NCBI GenBank assembly: GCA_029863305.1
Contig: JAOTVR010000035.1
Span: forward strand, 1 to 33,121
Reading direction: 5' to 3'
Source: Gammaproteobacteria bacterium
Lineage (GTDB): Bacteria > Pseudomonadota > Gammaproteobacteria > Steroidobacterales > Woeseiaceae
Length of the DNA: 33,121 nt
Under the pieces are notes generated by a model. That model ran no database searches. It was given only the letters and a program-made list of their open reading frames with translations, and was not told where the DNA came from. How positions within the stretch are numbered: position 1 is the first letter of the stretch; the number at the start of each line of letters is the position of its first letter. A program made the position numbers and the translations under genes. Below, piece by piece: positions 1 through 8,372 of this stretch.

Positions 1-559
1 TGCCCGGGATCACAGCAACAGGCAGTGGATCGAGCCGTTCGCGGCAATTTGCCGCCGTGATGATTACCAGGCCATCCGGTTTATCGAGATCTGATGCGAT
101 TTTGGCAACGAGCTTGTTCTCGGCGACGCCGACCGAAGCGGTCAAGCCAGTCCTGTCACGAATCATGTTTTTTATGTTAGCTGCGATCTTTGAGCCGGCG
201 CCGTGCAAACTGGTGCTCGCAGTGACGTCAAGAAATGCTTCGTCGAGCGACAGTCCCTCAACGATTGGCGTGAACTCATTGAAGATGGTAAATATCTGTT
301 TCGATACAGAGTGGTAGTGGGACATCCGCGGTGTAACGCGAATCAGGTCCGGGCATCGTCGCCGGGCATCGGCCATCGGCATCGCCGAGCGCACGCCGTA
401 TTTGCGCACTTCGTAGCTCGCGGCTGCAACGACGCCGCGATTGCTGCCACCACCTACAACAACAGGTTTACCGCGCAATTCCGGATTGTCCCGTTGTTCT
501 ACGGAAGCGTAAAAAGCATCCATGTCGACGTGCAGGATCGTGCGTGCTGCGCGGGTCAT
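1..559 (-). CDS. dinB: DNA polymerase IV (DinB), partial: C-terminus outside window
   Basis: Y-family translesion polymerase that copies past damaged bases in the cytoplasm. Reading the minus strand from the ATG at 557-559 gives about 186 residues with no stop before the window edge. The N-terminal catalytic block has the pattern HVDMDAFYASVEQRD (metal-binding Asp12 and steric-gate region at 16-17). SLDEAFLD follows at 104-111, with Asp106 and Glu107 as the other carboxylates. SVGVAENKLVAKIASDLDKPDG is the typical end of the palm region. Full DinB is about 350-360 aa, so about half is visible; the thumb and little-finger domains are missing because the window ends, not because the gene is broken. 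The start lies one base after the ispA stop, so the two are probably co-transcribed and may be translationally coupled. Confidence 0.95.
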   Translation of the reverse strand, partial: MTRAARTILHVDMDAFYASVEQRDNPELRGKPVVVGGGSNRGVVAAASYEVRKYGVRSAMPMADARRRCPDLIRVTPRMSHYHSVSKQIFTIFNEFTPIVEGLSLDEAFLDVTASTSLHGAGSKIAANIKNMIRDRTGLTASVGVAENKLVAKIASDLDKPDGLVIITAANCRERLDPLPVAVIPG

Positions 560-560
560 C

Positions 561-1481
561 CTAGTTACCGCGCTCGACGATATAGCGGGCGAGCCAACGC
601 AATGAGTCTGCTGCTGCGCCGAAGTCGTCCAGTTGCTCAAGTGCATTGCGCAACAAGCTGTCGCAGCGGCTGCGCGCGTGGTCGATACCCATCAGGCCCG
701 GGTAAGTCGCCTTACCCAGCCGTTGGTCGGCACCAGTCCGCTTGCCGATGACGTGGGTTTCGCCCTCTACATCGAGGATGTCGTCCTTGATCTGAAACGC
801 GACGCCAATCGTGCGGCCGAACGCGTCAATGGCCGATGCGCGGTCCGGCGACAGCTTTTCGCACAATATTGAGGCCGAGACGACCGAGGCGTGGATCAAG
901 GCGCCGGTCTTGAGAGAGTACATTGTCTCTATTTCATCGGTGCTGATCGCGGTTCCCTCGGCGGCAAGGTCCATTGACTGGCCGCCCGTCATGCCTGTCG
1001 ATCCGCACGCATCAGCAACCAGTTTGACGAGTTTGGTCCTGGTCGTGGCAGCGACATCCTGCATATCCGCCAACACGCTAAAAGCGAGCGGCTGCAAAGC
1101 ATCTGCCGCGAGAATTGCCGTTGCCTCGTCGAACTGTCGATGCACTGTCGGTTTGCCCCGTCGCAGGTCGTCATCATCCATCGCCGGCAAGTCATCGTGC
1201 ACGAGCGAAAAAGCGTGGATGAGTTCGATGGCCGCTGCCGGAGCGTCGAGAATCGACTCCGCCAGACCGAGGCACTCACCGGCCGCGTAGACCAATAATG
1301 GTCGCACGCGTTTGCCGCCATTGAATACGGCGTAGCGCATTGCATCATGCAGGCGTTTCGGGGGTTGGCTGGCTGATGGCAAAACCGAATCGAGCTTTTC
1401 AGCCACTCGCTCGGTGTAATACGCAATACGTTTTTCAAACGCTACTGACAACAACGACTCCGCTGCATTGAATAAGGGCAT
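561..1481 (-). CDS. ispA: Farnesyl (or geranyl) diphosphate synthase, IspA type
   Basis: Trans-type prenyltransferase that condenses IPP with DMAPP and GPP to give farnesyl diphosphate, the precursor of quinones and undecaprenyl carriers. The 306-residue product has the allylic-substrate motif GGKRVRP at 55-61, the first Asp-rich motif HDDLPAMDDDDLRRG at 95-109 (DDxxxxD, D96-D102) and the second, QIKDDILD, at 230-237. The length is typical (about 295-305 aa). The residue five before the first Asp motif is Phe91, an aromatic that fits short-chain FPP product length, though product length cannot be proved here. In enterobacteria the gene sits between xseB and dxs; here it diverges from a mevalonate operon, which supplies its IPP directly. 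A downstream in-frame start is possible, since the first dozen residues are not strongly conserved. Confidence 0.93.
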   Translation of the reverse strand: MPLFNAAESLLSVAFEKRIAYYTERVAEKLDSVLPSASQPPKRLHDAMRYAVFNGGKRVRPLLVYAAGECLGLAESILDAPAAAIELIHAFSLVHDDLPAMDDDDLRRGKPTVHRQFDEATAILAADALQPLAFSVLADMQDVAATTRTKLVKLVADACGSTGMTGGQSMDLAAEGTAISTDEIETMYSLKTGALIHASVVSASILCEKLSPDRASAIDAFGRTIGVAFQIKDDILDVEGETHVIGKRTGADQRLGKATYPGLMGIDHARSRCDSLLRNALEQLDDFGAAADSLRWLARYIVERGN

Positions 1482-1489
1482 CTAGCGTA

Positions 1490-1518
1490 CACGTAATTAT
1501 GCCGGGCTAGGCTATAAT
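1490..1518 (+). promoter_or_regulatory. Candidate sigma-70 promoter of the mevalonate operon
   Basis: The 67-bp gap between ispA and mvaD carries a perfect -10 hexamer TATAAT at 1513-1518. Transcription would start near 1525, about 24 nt before the mvaD ATG. No good -35 hexamer is found 16-18 bp upstream (CACGTA is at the expected place), so the promoter may need an activator. The gap must also hold the divergent ispA promoter; CATAAT on the minus strand is a possible -10. Confidence 0.5.
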
Positions 1519-1548
1519 TCGCGTCCCTTTTACGCGTCAATTGAGCCC

Positions 1549-2511
1549 ATGCCGGCAATCGCCAGAGCCCAGCCGAACATCGCACTGATCAAATACTGGG
1601 GGAAACGCGATTCACATCGCAATCTCCCTGCGGTCGGCTCGATATCAGTTACGTTGGCCGACTTGTTCACGACAATGCGCGTCGAGTTTGACGACGCCTT
1701 GAGCGACGACCTCCTGATCGTCAATGCCTGTGTGAATGAGGATATGCTGCCCCGCATCCAACGCTGCCTCGACAACGTCGCTGGCGCGCGGCGGCATCCG
1801 GCGCGTATCGACAGTGAAAGTAACTTTCCAATCGCGGCGGGTCTGGCATCGTCGGCTTCCGCTTTCGCCGCCCTGGTTGTCGCTGCCGACGCGGCGGCAG
1901 GCATGGGGCGGGATACGGCGCGCCTGGCCAGTCTCGCCGGGAGCGCATCCGGTTCGGCGGCGCGTTCGCTGTATGGCGGATTCGCGGAGCTCGAAAATTC
2001 CGGCGATGAAATCAAGGTCAACTGCCTGTGCAACGCGGCAGACTGGCCACTCAGAGTTGTGGTTGCAATCACTGCGACCGGGCCCAAGCCGCTTGGCTCC
2101 ACTGCGGCGATGGAGATCAGCCGCAAGACGTCGCCATTCTACTCACGCTGGATCGAGCAACAGCCACAGGACCTGACGGAAGCAAGAAATGCGATCGCTG
2201 CGCGTGATTTCGCGAAACTCGCGTCCGTTGCAGAGCACAATTGTTTGAAGATGCACTCCGTCATGTGGGGCTCACGACCACCGATCGTCTACTGGAACAG
2301 CGTGACATTGGAGTGCATGCAGGCGGTTCGCGAACTGCAATCTCAGGGAGTCGCGGTTTTTTTTACGATCGATGCCGGACCGCAGGTCAAAGCGATATGT
2401 GAAGTAGCCGACGAGTCGAAGGTTCGAAGTGCTTTTGGCGCGATCGGCGGCGTCGCAGACATCCTCGCAAGCGGACTCGGCGGCGGTGCCTCGCTGATTG
2501 ACGATGACTGA
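1549..2511 (+). CDS. mvaD: Diphosphomevalonate decarboxylase
   Basis: GHMP-kinase-fold enzyme that uses ATP to convert mevalonate 5-diphosphate to isopentenyl diphosphate, CO2, ADP and phosphate, the last step to IPP. The 320-aa product opens with PNIALIKYWGKRD (9-21), the family hallmark. The ATP-binding loop NFPIAAGLASSASAFAAL is at 92-109, SGSAARSLYGGF at 134-145, and the catalytic Asp in IDAGP is Asp275. The length matches bacterial enzymes (about 310-330 aa). It is the first gene of the operon, and the ATG at 1549 follows the candidate promoter closely without a strong Shine-Dalgarno sequence. Its stop overlaps the next gene by 8 bp. Confidence 0.95.
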   Translation: MPAIARAQPNIALIKYWGKRDSHRNLPAVGSISVTLADLFTTMRVEFDDALSDDLLIVNACVNEDMLPRIQRCLDNVAGARRHPARIDSESNFPIAAGLASSASAFAALVVAADAAAGMGRDTARLASLAGSASGSAARSLYGGFAELENSGDEIKVNCLCNAADWPLRVVVAITATGPKPLGSTAAMEISRKTSPFYSRWIEQQPQDLTEARNAIAARDFAKLASVAEHNCLKMHSVMWGSRPPIVYWNSVTLECMQAVRELQSQGVAVFFTIDAGPQVKAICEVADESKVRSAFGAIGGVADILASGLGGGASLIDDD

Positions 2512-3517
2512 CGCGAATTCGGCCATGACGATATCGGCAAGCGCGCCCGGAAAGCTCGTTCTCTGCGGCGAGTATGCGGTTCTCGATGGTGCGCCGGCCA
2601 TTTGCATGGCCGTTGACCGGCGCGCGGTTGTGACGATTACGGCAACTGGCGCAGACCATCACGCGGTTTCGGCGCCCGGAGTTTCCGCTGAATGCGGCAG
2701 CTTCCGGTACGTCGATGGTGAACTCGAGTGGCTGTCGAAACGGAGCGATTTCCTGCTCGTCGACAGCGTATGGCGAACGGCGAAACCGGCAGATCTCCGC
2801 GGCACGGCGATGCTGCTCGATACCGGCGGTTTCGTCGACGCGGACAGCGGCATCAAGCTTGGCATCGGATCGAGCGCGGCTTTGGCGGTCGCGCTGGCAG
2901 CGGCACTCGTCGAATTCGCACAGATAGATGCGGATGCGCGCAGTATCGCATTCGCGGCGCACGGGCAATTTCAAGGCGGTTACGGCAGCGGCATCGACAT
3001 TGCCTGCAGCAGCGCCGGAGGACTGATTGACTACCGCACAGGTGCGGTGAACAGCCCGCGCCTGAGCTGGCCAGGCGGACTGTTGCACGCAGTGTTGTGG
3101 AGTGGCGTTGCGGCGGACACTGGCAAAAAACTCGAACATCTCGACACACGTACGCCGTTAGCGTCGCGTGCCGCGCTCATGTATGCGTCACGGCGAATGG
3201 CAGAGGTTTGGCGCCGGGGTCCGGCACAGGCCATTCTCCACGAATTCCGGGACTACACGAAGGTATTGCGCGAATTCAGCATTGACCACGAGCTTGGCAT
3301 ATTCGATGCTGGCCATGCGGAATTAGCCGATTCTGCCGATGCAGCGGGCCTGGTCTACAAGCCCTGTGGTGCCGGCGGCGGCGATGTTGGCGTCGTGTTC
3401 GCCGATAACGCAGCCAGTGTAGCGGCCTTTGTCGAAACAGCGGCAACGCACGGCTTCCGAGCCTTGAATATGAACCTGGACCCGAGCGGTGTGCAGGTCG
3501 TCAGAGAGAAACAGTGA
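2504..3517 (+). CDS. mvaK2: Phosphomevalonate kinase (GHMP family)
   Basis: Predicted to phosphorylate mevalonate 5-phosphate to the diphosphate with ATP. The 337-aa product has the GHMP layout: APGKLVLCGEYAVLDGAPA near 14-32, the phosphate loop GIGSSAALAVALAAAL from about 120, GYGSGIDIA near 160, and the third motif CGAGGGDVGVVFA near 288. The assignment among GHMP kinases rests on context: the decarboxylase and mevalonate kinase are both accounted for by neighbours, and only the phosphomevalonate kinase step is otherwise missing. The ATG at 2504 overlaps mvaD by 8 bp; another ATG at 2525 would also keep the first motif. The 3' end overlaps the next gene by 4 bp (GTGA), so translation is probably coupled. 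Confidence 0.88.
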   Translation: MTDANSAMTISASAPGKLVLCGEYAVLDGAPAICMAVDRRAVVTITATGADHHAVSAPGVSAECGSFRYVDGELEWLSKRSDFLLVDSVWRTAKPADLRGTAMLLDTGGFVDADSGIKLGIGSSAALAVALAAALVEFAQIDADARSIAFAAHGQFQGGYGSGIDIACSSAGGLIDYRTGAVNSPRLSWPGGLLHAVLWSGVAADTGKKLEHLDTRTPLASRAALMYASRRMAEVWRRGPAQAILHEFRDYTKVLREFSIDHELGIFDAGHAELADSADAAGLVYKPCGAGGGDVGVVFADNAASVAAFVETAATHGFRALNMNLDPSGVQVVREKQ

Positions 3518-5718
3518 CCGATTCGCGAATTACGGGTCTTTACCGACTGGGTGTTGCCGAACGCATCGCCGAGTTGCAGCGACTTGGCTGGTTGTCGGAT
3601 ATCGATGCGGAACTGCTGCATCAGGGACGCCACGTGTTGTTGCCGGCGTGCGCGGACAGGATGATCGAAAACGTCATCGGCGTATTTGCGATGCCGCTCG
3701 CGATCGCACCGAACTTCGTCGTCAATGGCCGCGATTACATTGTGCCCATGGTCGTAGAAGAGCCGTCTATCGTTGCCGCAACGAGCAATGCGGCCCGAAT
3801 GGCGCGTGCGACCGGCGGTTTCACGTCACACGCGTCAGAGTCGCTGCTCGTTGGCCAGATTCACGTGTGCGATGTGAATGATGTCGCGGCGGCGCTCGGG
3901 CGAATAACGGCAGCCAGGGACGAACTGCTCAGTTTGTGCAATGCGGTGCATCCGCGCCTGGCCCGGCGTGGCGGAGGCGTGCGTGACATTGAGTTGCACC
4001 GTATCGAATTGCCGCGCGGGGTCGACGTCATTGCCGTGCACCTTCTGGCAGATACCTGCGATGCAATGGGTGCCAATCTCGTCAATACGATCTGCGAGGC
4101 CGTGGCGCCGCGGCTTGCCGCTTTGTGCGACGGCAATATTGCGCTGCGAATACTGTCTAATCTCGCGGATCGCGCGCTCGTCACATCGCGTGTGCGATAT
4201 GCGCTCGACGACCTGGCGAGTGGCAAGTTCGATGCGGCAACGGTGCGCGATCGAATCGTGATGGCGAGCGACATAGCAACCGTCGATGCCCACAGAGCGG
4301 CAACGCATAACAAGGGCATCATGAACGGCATCGATCCACTGGCGATTGCAACGGGCAATGACTGGCGGGCGATCGAGGCTGGCGCACACGCTTTCGCTGC
4401 GTCTACGGGACGTTACAGGCCACTCGCCACCTGGTCGGCGGACGATAACGGTGATCTCATCGGCACGCTCACGATGCCGCTCAAGGTAGGCACGGTTGGC
4501 GGAAACCTCGACGCAAATCCCGGCGCCTCGTTCGGCCTGCGTGTAACGGGCGTAACCGCCGCACGTGAGCTCGCGGAACTGATGGCCGCGGTTGGCCTGG
4601 CGCAGAATTTCGCAGCGCTGCGGGCTCTGGCGACCAGCGGTATTCAGCGGGGCCATATGAAGCTGCATGCACGCAGTGTCGCGTCAAGCGCCAAGGTTCC
4701 CGACGAATTATTCGATGATGTTGTGAGCGAACTCGTCGAGTCGGGCGACATCAAGGTATGGAAAGCAGCCGAGATACTGGCGGATAAGCAGTCACAGACC
4801 GTGGCGGAGGCACAGGCAGGAACGGCCGCCGGCAAGGTCATATTGCTGGGGGAACACGCGGTCGTATACGGCAAACACGCGCTCGCCTTGCCGATCGCTG
4901 ACGCCGTGGCGGTCGATCTTTCAGCCAGCGTTTCGGATTCGACCATCAGCATTCCTGCGTGGGGGGTCAGGCGGAAGATATCGGCTGAAGATGACACGAG
5001 CATCGGGGCTGTCATTGCCCTGATTCAAGATGAGCTCGGGATTGCCGATTCGCGCTACTCCATACGCGTCCATTCGAGGTTGCCGCGTGCAATGGGTCTC
5101 GGTTCCTCCGCGGCATTCGCAGTCGCAATTACGCGAGCATTCAACACTGAACTCGCGCTCGGTCTTGACGATGTGAAGATCAATGCCGTCGCTTTCGAAT
5201 GCGAGAAGCTCGCGCATGGCACTCCGTCTGGAATCGACAACACGATCGCGACGTTTGGTGAACCCATGCTGTTTCGTAATGCCGGTTCACTGGAGTTTGA
5301 GACACTGAAGCTCGCAGAAGCTCCGCCGATCATCGTTGCCTGCAGCAGCCGTCCCGGGCTGACCAGGGAGCAGGTTGCGGGCGTTCGGGAGCGATACATG
5401 CGGTGTTCCGTGCACTACGACGCCATATTTGATGAGATCGACTCCCTGAGCCAGGCTGGCGCGGAGGCATTGGCCAGGTGCGACTATGCCGCACTCGGCA
5501 TGCACATGAATATGTGTCATGGCCTGCTGCATGCCATTGAGGTGTCGACAGCCGAGCTGGACAGCATGGTTGCCATTGCGCGGGCGGCGGGAGCTGTCGG
5601 CGCCAAAGTGACAGGCGGTGGTGGCGGCGGTTCGGTCGTCGCGCTGTGTCCTGAATCGCCTGGCAAGGTCAGCCGCGCATTCAGGGCAGCCGGATTTGAG
5701 ACCATTACTCTTGTTTAG
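3514..5718 (+). CDS. Fusion: class II HMG-CoA reductase + mevalonate kinase
   Basis: A single 734-residue frame joins two consecutive enzymes. Residues 1 to about 425 are a class II (Pseudomonas mevalonii-like) HMG-CoA reductase: ENVIG at 52-56, EEPSIVAA from 82 (Glu83), DAMGANLVN from 183, THNKGIMNG with Lys267, GND with Asp283, and QRGHMKLHA with His381. These four catalytic residues fall at the same numbers reported for the P. mevalonii enzyme. After a short Ala/Gln-rich linker, residues 439-734 are a mevalonate kinase: GKVILLGEHAVVYGKHA from 440, GLGSSAAFAVA from 528, HGTPSGIDN with Asp575, and KVTGGGGGGS from 698. Both halves look catalytically complete. The GTG start overlaps the mvaK2 stop (GTGA). 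Joining the two would produce mevalonate and phosphorylate it on the same chain. No frameshift or stop lies between the halves. Confidence 0.95.
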   Translation: MTDSRITGLYRLGVAERIAELQRLGWLSDIDAELLHQGRHVLLPACADRMIENVIGVFAMPLAIAPNFVVNGRDYIVPMVVEEPSIVAATSNAARMARATGGFTSHASESLLVGQIHVCDVNDVAAALGRITAARDELLSLCNAVHPRLARRGGGVRDIELHRIELPRGVDVIAVHLLADTCDAMGANLVNTICEAVAPRLAALCDGNIALRILSNLADRALVTSRVRYALDDLASGKFDAATVRDRIVMASDIATVDAHRAATHNKGIMNGIDPLAIATGNDWRAIEAGAHAFAASTGRYRPLATWSADDNGDLIGTLTMPLKVGTVGGNLDANPGASFGLRVTGVTAARELAELMAAVGLAQNFAALRALATSGIQRGHMKLHARSVASSAKVPDELFDDVVSELVESGDIKVWKAAEILADKQSQTVAEAQAGTAAGKVILLGEHAVVYGKHALALPIADAVAVDLSASVSDSTISIPAWGVRRKISAEDDTSIGAVIALIQDELGIADSRYSIRVHSRLPRAMGLGSSAAFAVAITRAFNTELALGLDDVKINAVAFECEKLAHGTPSGIDNTIATFGEPMLFRNAGSLEFETLKLAEAPPIIVACSSRPGLTREQVAGVRERYMRCSVHYDAIFDEIDSLSQAGAEALARCDYAALGMHMNMCHGLLHAIEVSTAELDSMVAIARAAGAVGAKVTGGGGGGSVVALCPESPGKVSRAFRAAGFETITLV

Positions 5719-5734
5719 CGAAGGGAAAACAGAA

Positions 5735-6307
5735 TTGGACAGTGAACACAGAATCGTGTCGTCGGAAGCGGAAGAGTTGATCCTCGTTGATGCCGATGAT
5801 CGGGAAACGGGATTCCTTTCGAAAGCCATGTGTCACGACGGCGGCGGCGTTTTGCATCGGGCGTTTTCGCTGTTTCTGTTCAATACAGAGGGCGATTTGC
5901 TGTTACAGCAACGCAGCACATCAAAGCGTCTCTGGCCGGGTTTCTGGTCAAACAGTTGCTGCAGCCATCCGCGGCGAGGCGAATCAATGGCCATCGCGAC
6001 GCGGCGGCGATTACGCGATGAGCTGAACATCGAAACCTCGTTGCAGTTCGTCTACAAGTTCGCCTACGAGGCCGAATTTGGCGACGCAGGTTCCGAAAAC
6101 GAACTATGTCATGTGTACCTGGGAAGGGTCGGTGATGATTTCACGCCGAATGCGAACGAGATTGCGGCGGTCCGGTTTGTGCGGCCAGACGAGTTGGTCA
6201 AGGAGCTTGCCGCGTCACCGGCGACTTTCACTCCGTGGCTGAGGATGGAGTGGCAGGCTCTGTCGGCTGATTATCGGCAGCAGCTTGGGAAATACTGCCG
6301 GTCCTAG
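5735..6307 (+). CDS. idi: Isopentenyl-diphosphate delta-isomerase, type 1
   Basis: Nudix-fold, metal-dependent enzyme that interconverts IPP and DMAPP, needed because the mevalonate route yields only IPP. Recognisable elements: LLQQRSTSKRLWPGFWSNS at 56-74, the catalytic Cys76 just before SHP, the Nudix Glu residues in LRDELNIE (93-100), and ENE at 121-123 supplying the second catalytic acid. The frame stays open upstream into the kinase gene, but TTG at 5735 is preferred: an AAGGG ribosome-binding site lies at 5721-5725, and the resulting 190 aa matches the usual 180-190. GTG at 5756 is an alternative. It is the last gene of the operon, 16 bp after the fusion gene, and its stop overlaps the convergent HMG-CoA synthase stop. 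Confidence 0.93.
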   Translation: MDSEHRIVSSEAEELILVDADDRETGFLSKAMCHDGGGVLHRAFSLFLFNTEGDLLLQQRSTSKRLWPGFWSNSCCSHPRRGESMAIATRRRLRDELNIETSLQFVYKFAYEAEFGDAGSENELCHVYLGRVGDDFTPNANEIAAVRFVRPDELVKELAASPATFTPWLRMEWQALSADYRQQLGKYCRS

Positions 6308-7788
6308 CCTACGTAACGGTAATACTCGATTCCGAGGTCGCTGAAGTGCCGCTCTGCGTGCTTGCCGACATAATCGATCACAAATTCATTCTGTGGTACG
6401 TAGTCCAGATTGTTCGCGCGGCGGCCGTCGTGCAATGCGACGTACTGATCCCGATCAAGATCCACCGCAAACTGCATGACATCGCCAAAGCCGATTGCGG
6501 CGGTAGCCTCGCGCCAGCCCTCTGCCATGAAGAAGGGAATGACCTCAGCTGCGTCACCGCTGCCATAGCCCAGTGTCAGAACTTCTTCGCCGACTGACAA
6601 TGATCCTTCATCGAGGGCCTGCTCAAAACCGGCAGCCATCCATGCAGGCAAGGCGGCCGTGTAAAGATTCCCAAGGTCAAGCATGGAGTCGCTGCCCAGG
6701 GCGAGCTTGTCGAGAATTTCGCGTCGATAGTGGCGTGACTCGCGAAACACCCGAAGTACCGCCATAGTCAGCGGAAATGCCTCAAACTGCACACGCTCCG
6801 GATCAGCCAGTGCGGATACCTGTGGCTTGCTGAGCATCTCCGCCGCGAGTTTTTCGGGTTCGATGTTCGCTTCATAGCAATACGATGCCAGTTCGGCCCG
6901 GTCCTCGGCATTGCCGTGGCTCATGGCGAACAGGTACGAGACGGCCCAACCCGTCTCGGGCATGCGTCGATAAGGACGATGCAGAAACACGGTCTTCAGC
7001 GAGCGCATGTAGTCAGCCGGATTCAAATTTCGCTTCTCATACATGTCATGCAAGGCGTGCAAGGTCTCGTCGATGTAGCAGGTTGTTGAGTACTTGCCGT
7101 TGAATACGGGAAAGTCCTGAACCTGATGCGTCTGTGAGCGATCCTGGCCGCAAAAGCGTGACATCGGTTTGCGAAAATCCATGATGCGGTAATCTGATGC
7201 GGATCCCGATGCCGGCAAATCAACAATCGCGAGTGTCGGATTTTCTTCGAGTAGCATCGCAACCGCGCCGGCGCCCTGGGTGGGCTCGCCGCTGGAACCG
7301 CGCGCGTATTCGGCGATGTCGGCACAAACAACAATCGCCTGTCCGCCTGCACCGTCAAGCGCGAGATGGCGAATGGCGCCTTTCATGCCGTAAACGCCGC
7401 CAAGACAAGCGTGCTTGAACTCCGGGACTTCACAGCTCCTGGCAATCGGTGGTTTGCCGCGCGCCTCGAGCGCGCGGTCCACCATGCCTTTGACGATGAT
7501 CGCACCGGCCGAGTTATCGGTGCTTGATTCTGTGCCGAGGCCGAGGAACTTGATTCGAGTCGGATCGACGTCGTATTGCTCGATAAGGCGCATAACCGCT
7601 GTCGCCGCCATCGTATAGACACTTTGATCCGGTCCGCGCACGCGGAAACTCCTGCCGACCACTTCGCGGATCTTGGGCCACTGGTTATCGGTCCAGTCAC
7701 ACCAGTCCTCCAGCCAGACCCGGTACGGCGGGACGTAAGCGGCGAGGCCGCTTATACCGATGCTCTTTTTGTCGTTGTATTGATTCAT
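6304..7788 (-). CDS. mvaS: Hydroxymethylglutaryl-CoA synthase
   Basis: Thiolase-fold enzyme condensing acetyl-CoA with acetoacetyl-CoA to HMG-CoA, the entry step of the mevalonate pathway. The 494-aa product shows GLGTESSTDNSAG (83-95; catalytic Glu87), the nucleophile Cys128 in EFKHACLGGVYGMKGA, SSGEPTQGAGAVAML (165-179), His270 in FLHRPYRRMP, GNLYTAALPAWMA and LGYGSGDAAEV. It is about 100 residues longer than Enterococcus or Staphylococcus MvaS. The ATG at 7788 is chosen because the 18 upstream residues in the frame are Arg/Pro-rich and unlike the family start GISGLAAYVPPYRV. It faces the mvaD-idi operon and is transcribed separately, so the flux-entry enzyme is controlled apart from the later steps. 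Confidence 0.93.
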   Translation of the reverse strand: MNQYNDKKSIGISGLAAYVPPYRVWLEDWCDWTDNQWPKIREVVGRSFRVRGPDQSVYTMAATAVMRLIEQYDVDPTRIKFLGLGTESSTDNSAGAIIVKGMVDRALEARGKPPIARSCEVPEFKHACLGGVYGMKGAIRHLALDGAGGQAIVVCADIAEYARGSSGEPTQGAGAVAMLLEENPTLAIVDLPASGSASDYRIMDFRKPMSRFCGQDRSQTHQVQDFPVFNGKYSTTCYIDETLHALHDMYEKRNLNPADYMRSLKTVFLHRPYRRMPETGWAVSYLFAMSHGNAEDRAELASYCYEANIEPEKLAAEMLSKPQVSALADPERVQFEAFPLTMAVLRVFRESRHYRREILDKLALGSDSMLDLGNLYTAALPAWMAAGFEQALDEGSLSVGEEVLTLGYGSGDAAEVIPFFMAEGWREATAAIGFGDVMQFAVDLDRDQYVALHDGRRANNLDYVPQNEFVIDYVGKHAERHFSDLGIEYYRYVG

Positions 7789-7846
7789 GGTCAGGATCGT
7801 CAGTAGCCTCGGAATTCTAGTGCCACAAGGCCGCCCACTCAACCAT

Positions 7847-8359
7847 CTATTGAACCGTAATCGTGATCGGATCCGAAACTACGGGCGGATCGTGGGGCAT
7901 ATGCAGGTGGTCGGCAAGCAATAATCGCAAAGTGTGCGGCCCCGGCGCCAAAGTCAGCTCGGTCGAGGTGCTGGCGTCGCCGAAATGAATATGATTTGCA
8001 TCCGCCGGTATCGGCAGGTTCAAATCCGGCATGTCCGTGTCCACGAGCAGGTGGTGGTGACCCGAATGCGCCGCGCTGATGCCAGCCGCAACCACGCTCA
8101 TGCCCTCGATGCCAAACTCGAGGGTGATCGGATTTGGCACCGTGTCGCCGTCGCCCGGCGTTATGAAAAATACGCGGGCGCCTGCAGGAGAAGGCGTACG
8201 CGGCAGGCTTACAGGCTGGCTGCTCGCGGGCTGCACGGCCGCGGTCGACCCGTCGGCAACGACGGTCGCGTCATCGGCCGCATCGTTGGGGTTGCACGCG
8301 GCTGTCACAATAATCGCCGCGATGCCCGTAATTATCGAATGCAGGTGTTTTGGTTTCAT
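7847..8359 (-). CDS. DUF4399 lipoprotein
   Basis: A 170-aa predicted lipoprotein of unknown function. Residues 8-22 form a hydrophobic signal ending in the lipobox VTAAC, with Cys22 as the lipidation site. An Asp/Ala/Ser/Thr-rich linker (to about 55) leads to the DUF4399 domain: RVFFITPGDGDTVPNPITLEFGI, then SGHHHLLVDTDMPDLN, then ANHIHFGDASTS and a C-terminal segment with LRLLLADHLHMPHDPP. The His clusters could bind metal, but this is inference. It lies 58 bp upstream of mvaS on the same strand, so co-transcription is possible without implying a role in isoprenoid synthesis. A 15-bp inverted repeat lies just before the start codon. Confidence 0.85.
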   Translation of the reverse strand: MKPKHLHSIITGIAAIIVTAACNPNDAADDATVVADGSTAAVQPASSQPVSLPRTPSPAGARVFFITPGDGDTVPNPITLEFGIEGMSVVAAGISAAHSGHHHLLVDTDMPDLNLPIPADANHIHFGDASTSTELTLAPGPHTLRLLLADHLHMPHDPPVVSDPITITVQ

Positions 8360-8372
8360 GTACGGAATTCCG

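Noticed and set aside
3835..4668. Long open frame antisense to the HMG-CoA reductase domain
   Set aside because: High-GC coding DNA often leaves long antisense frames; the opposite strand carries a fully motif-supported enzyme and this frame has no recognisable domain.
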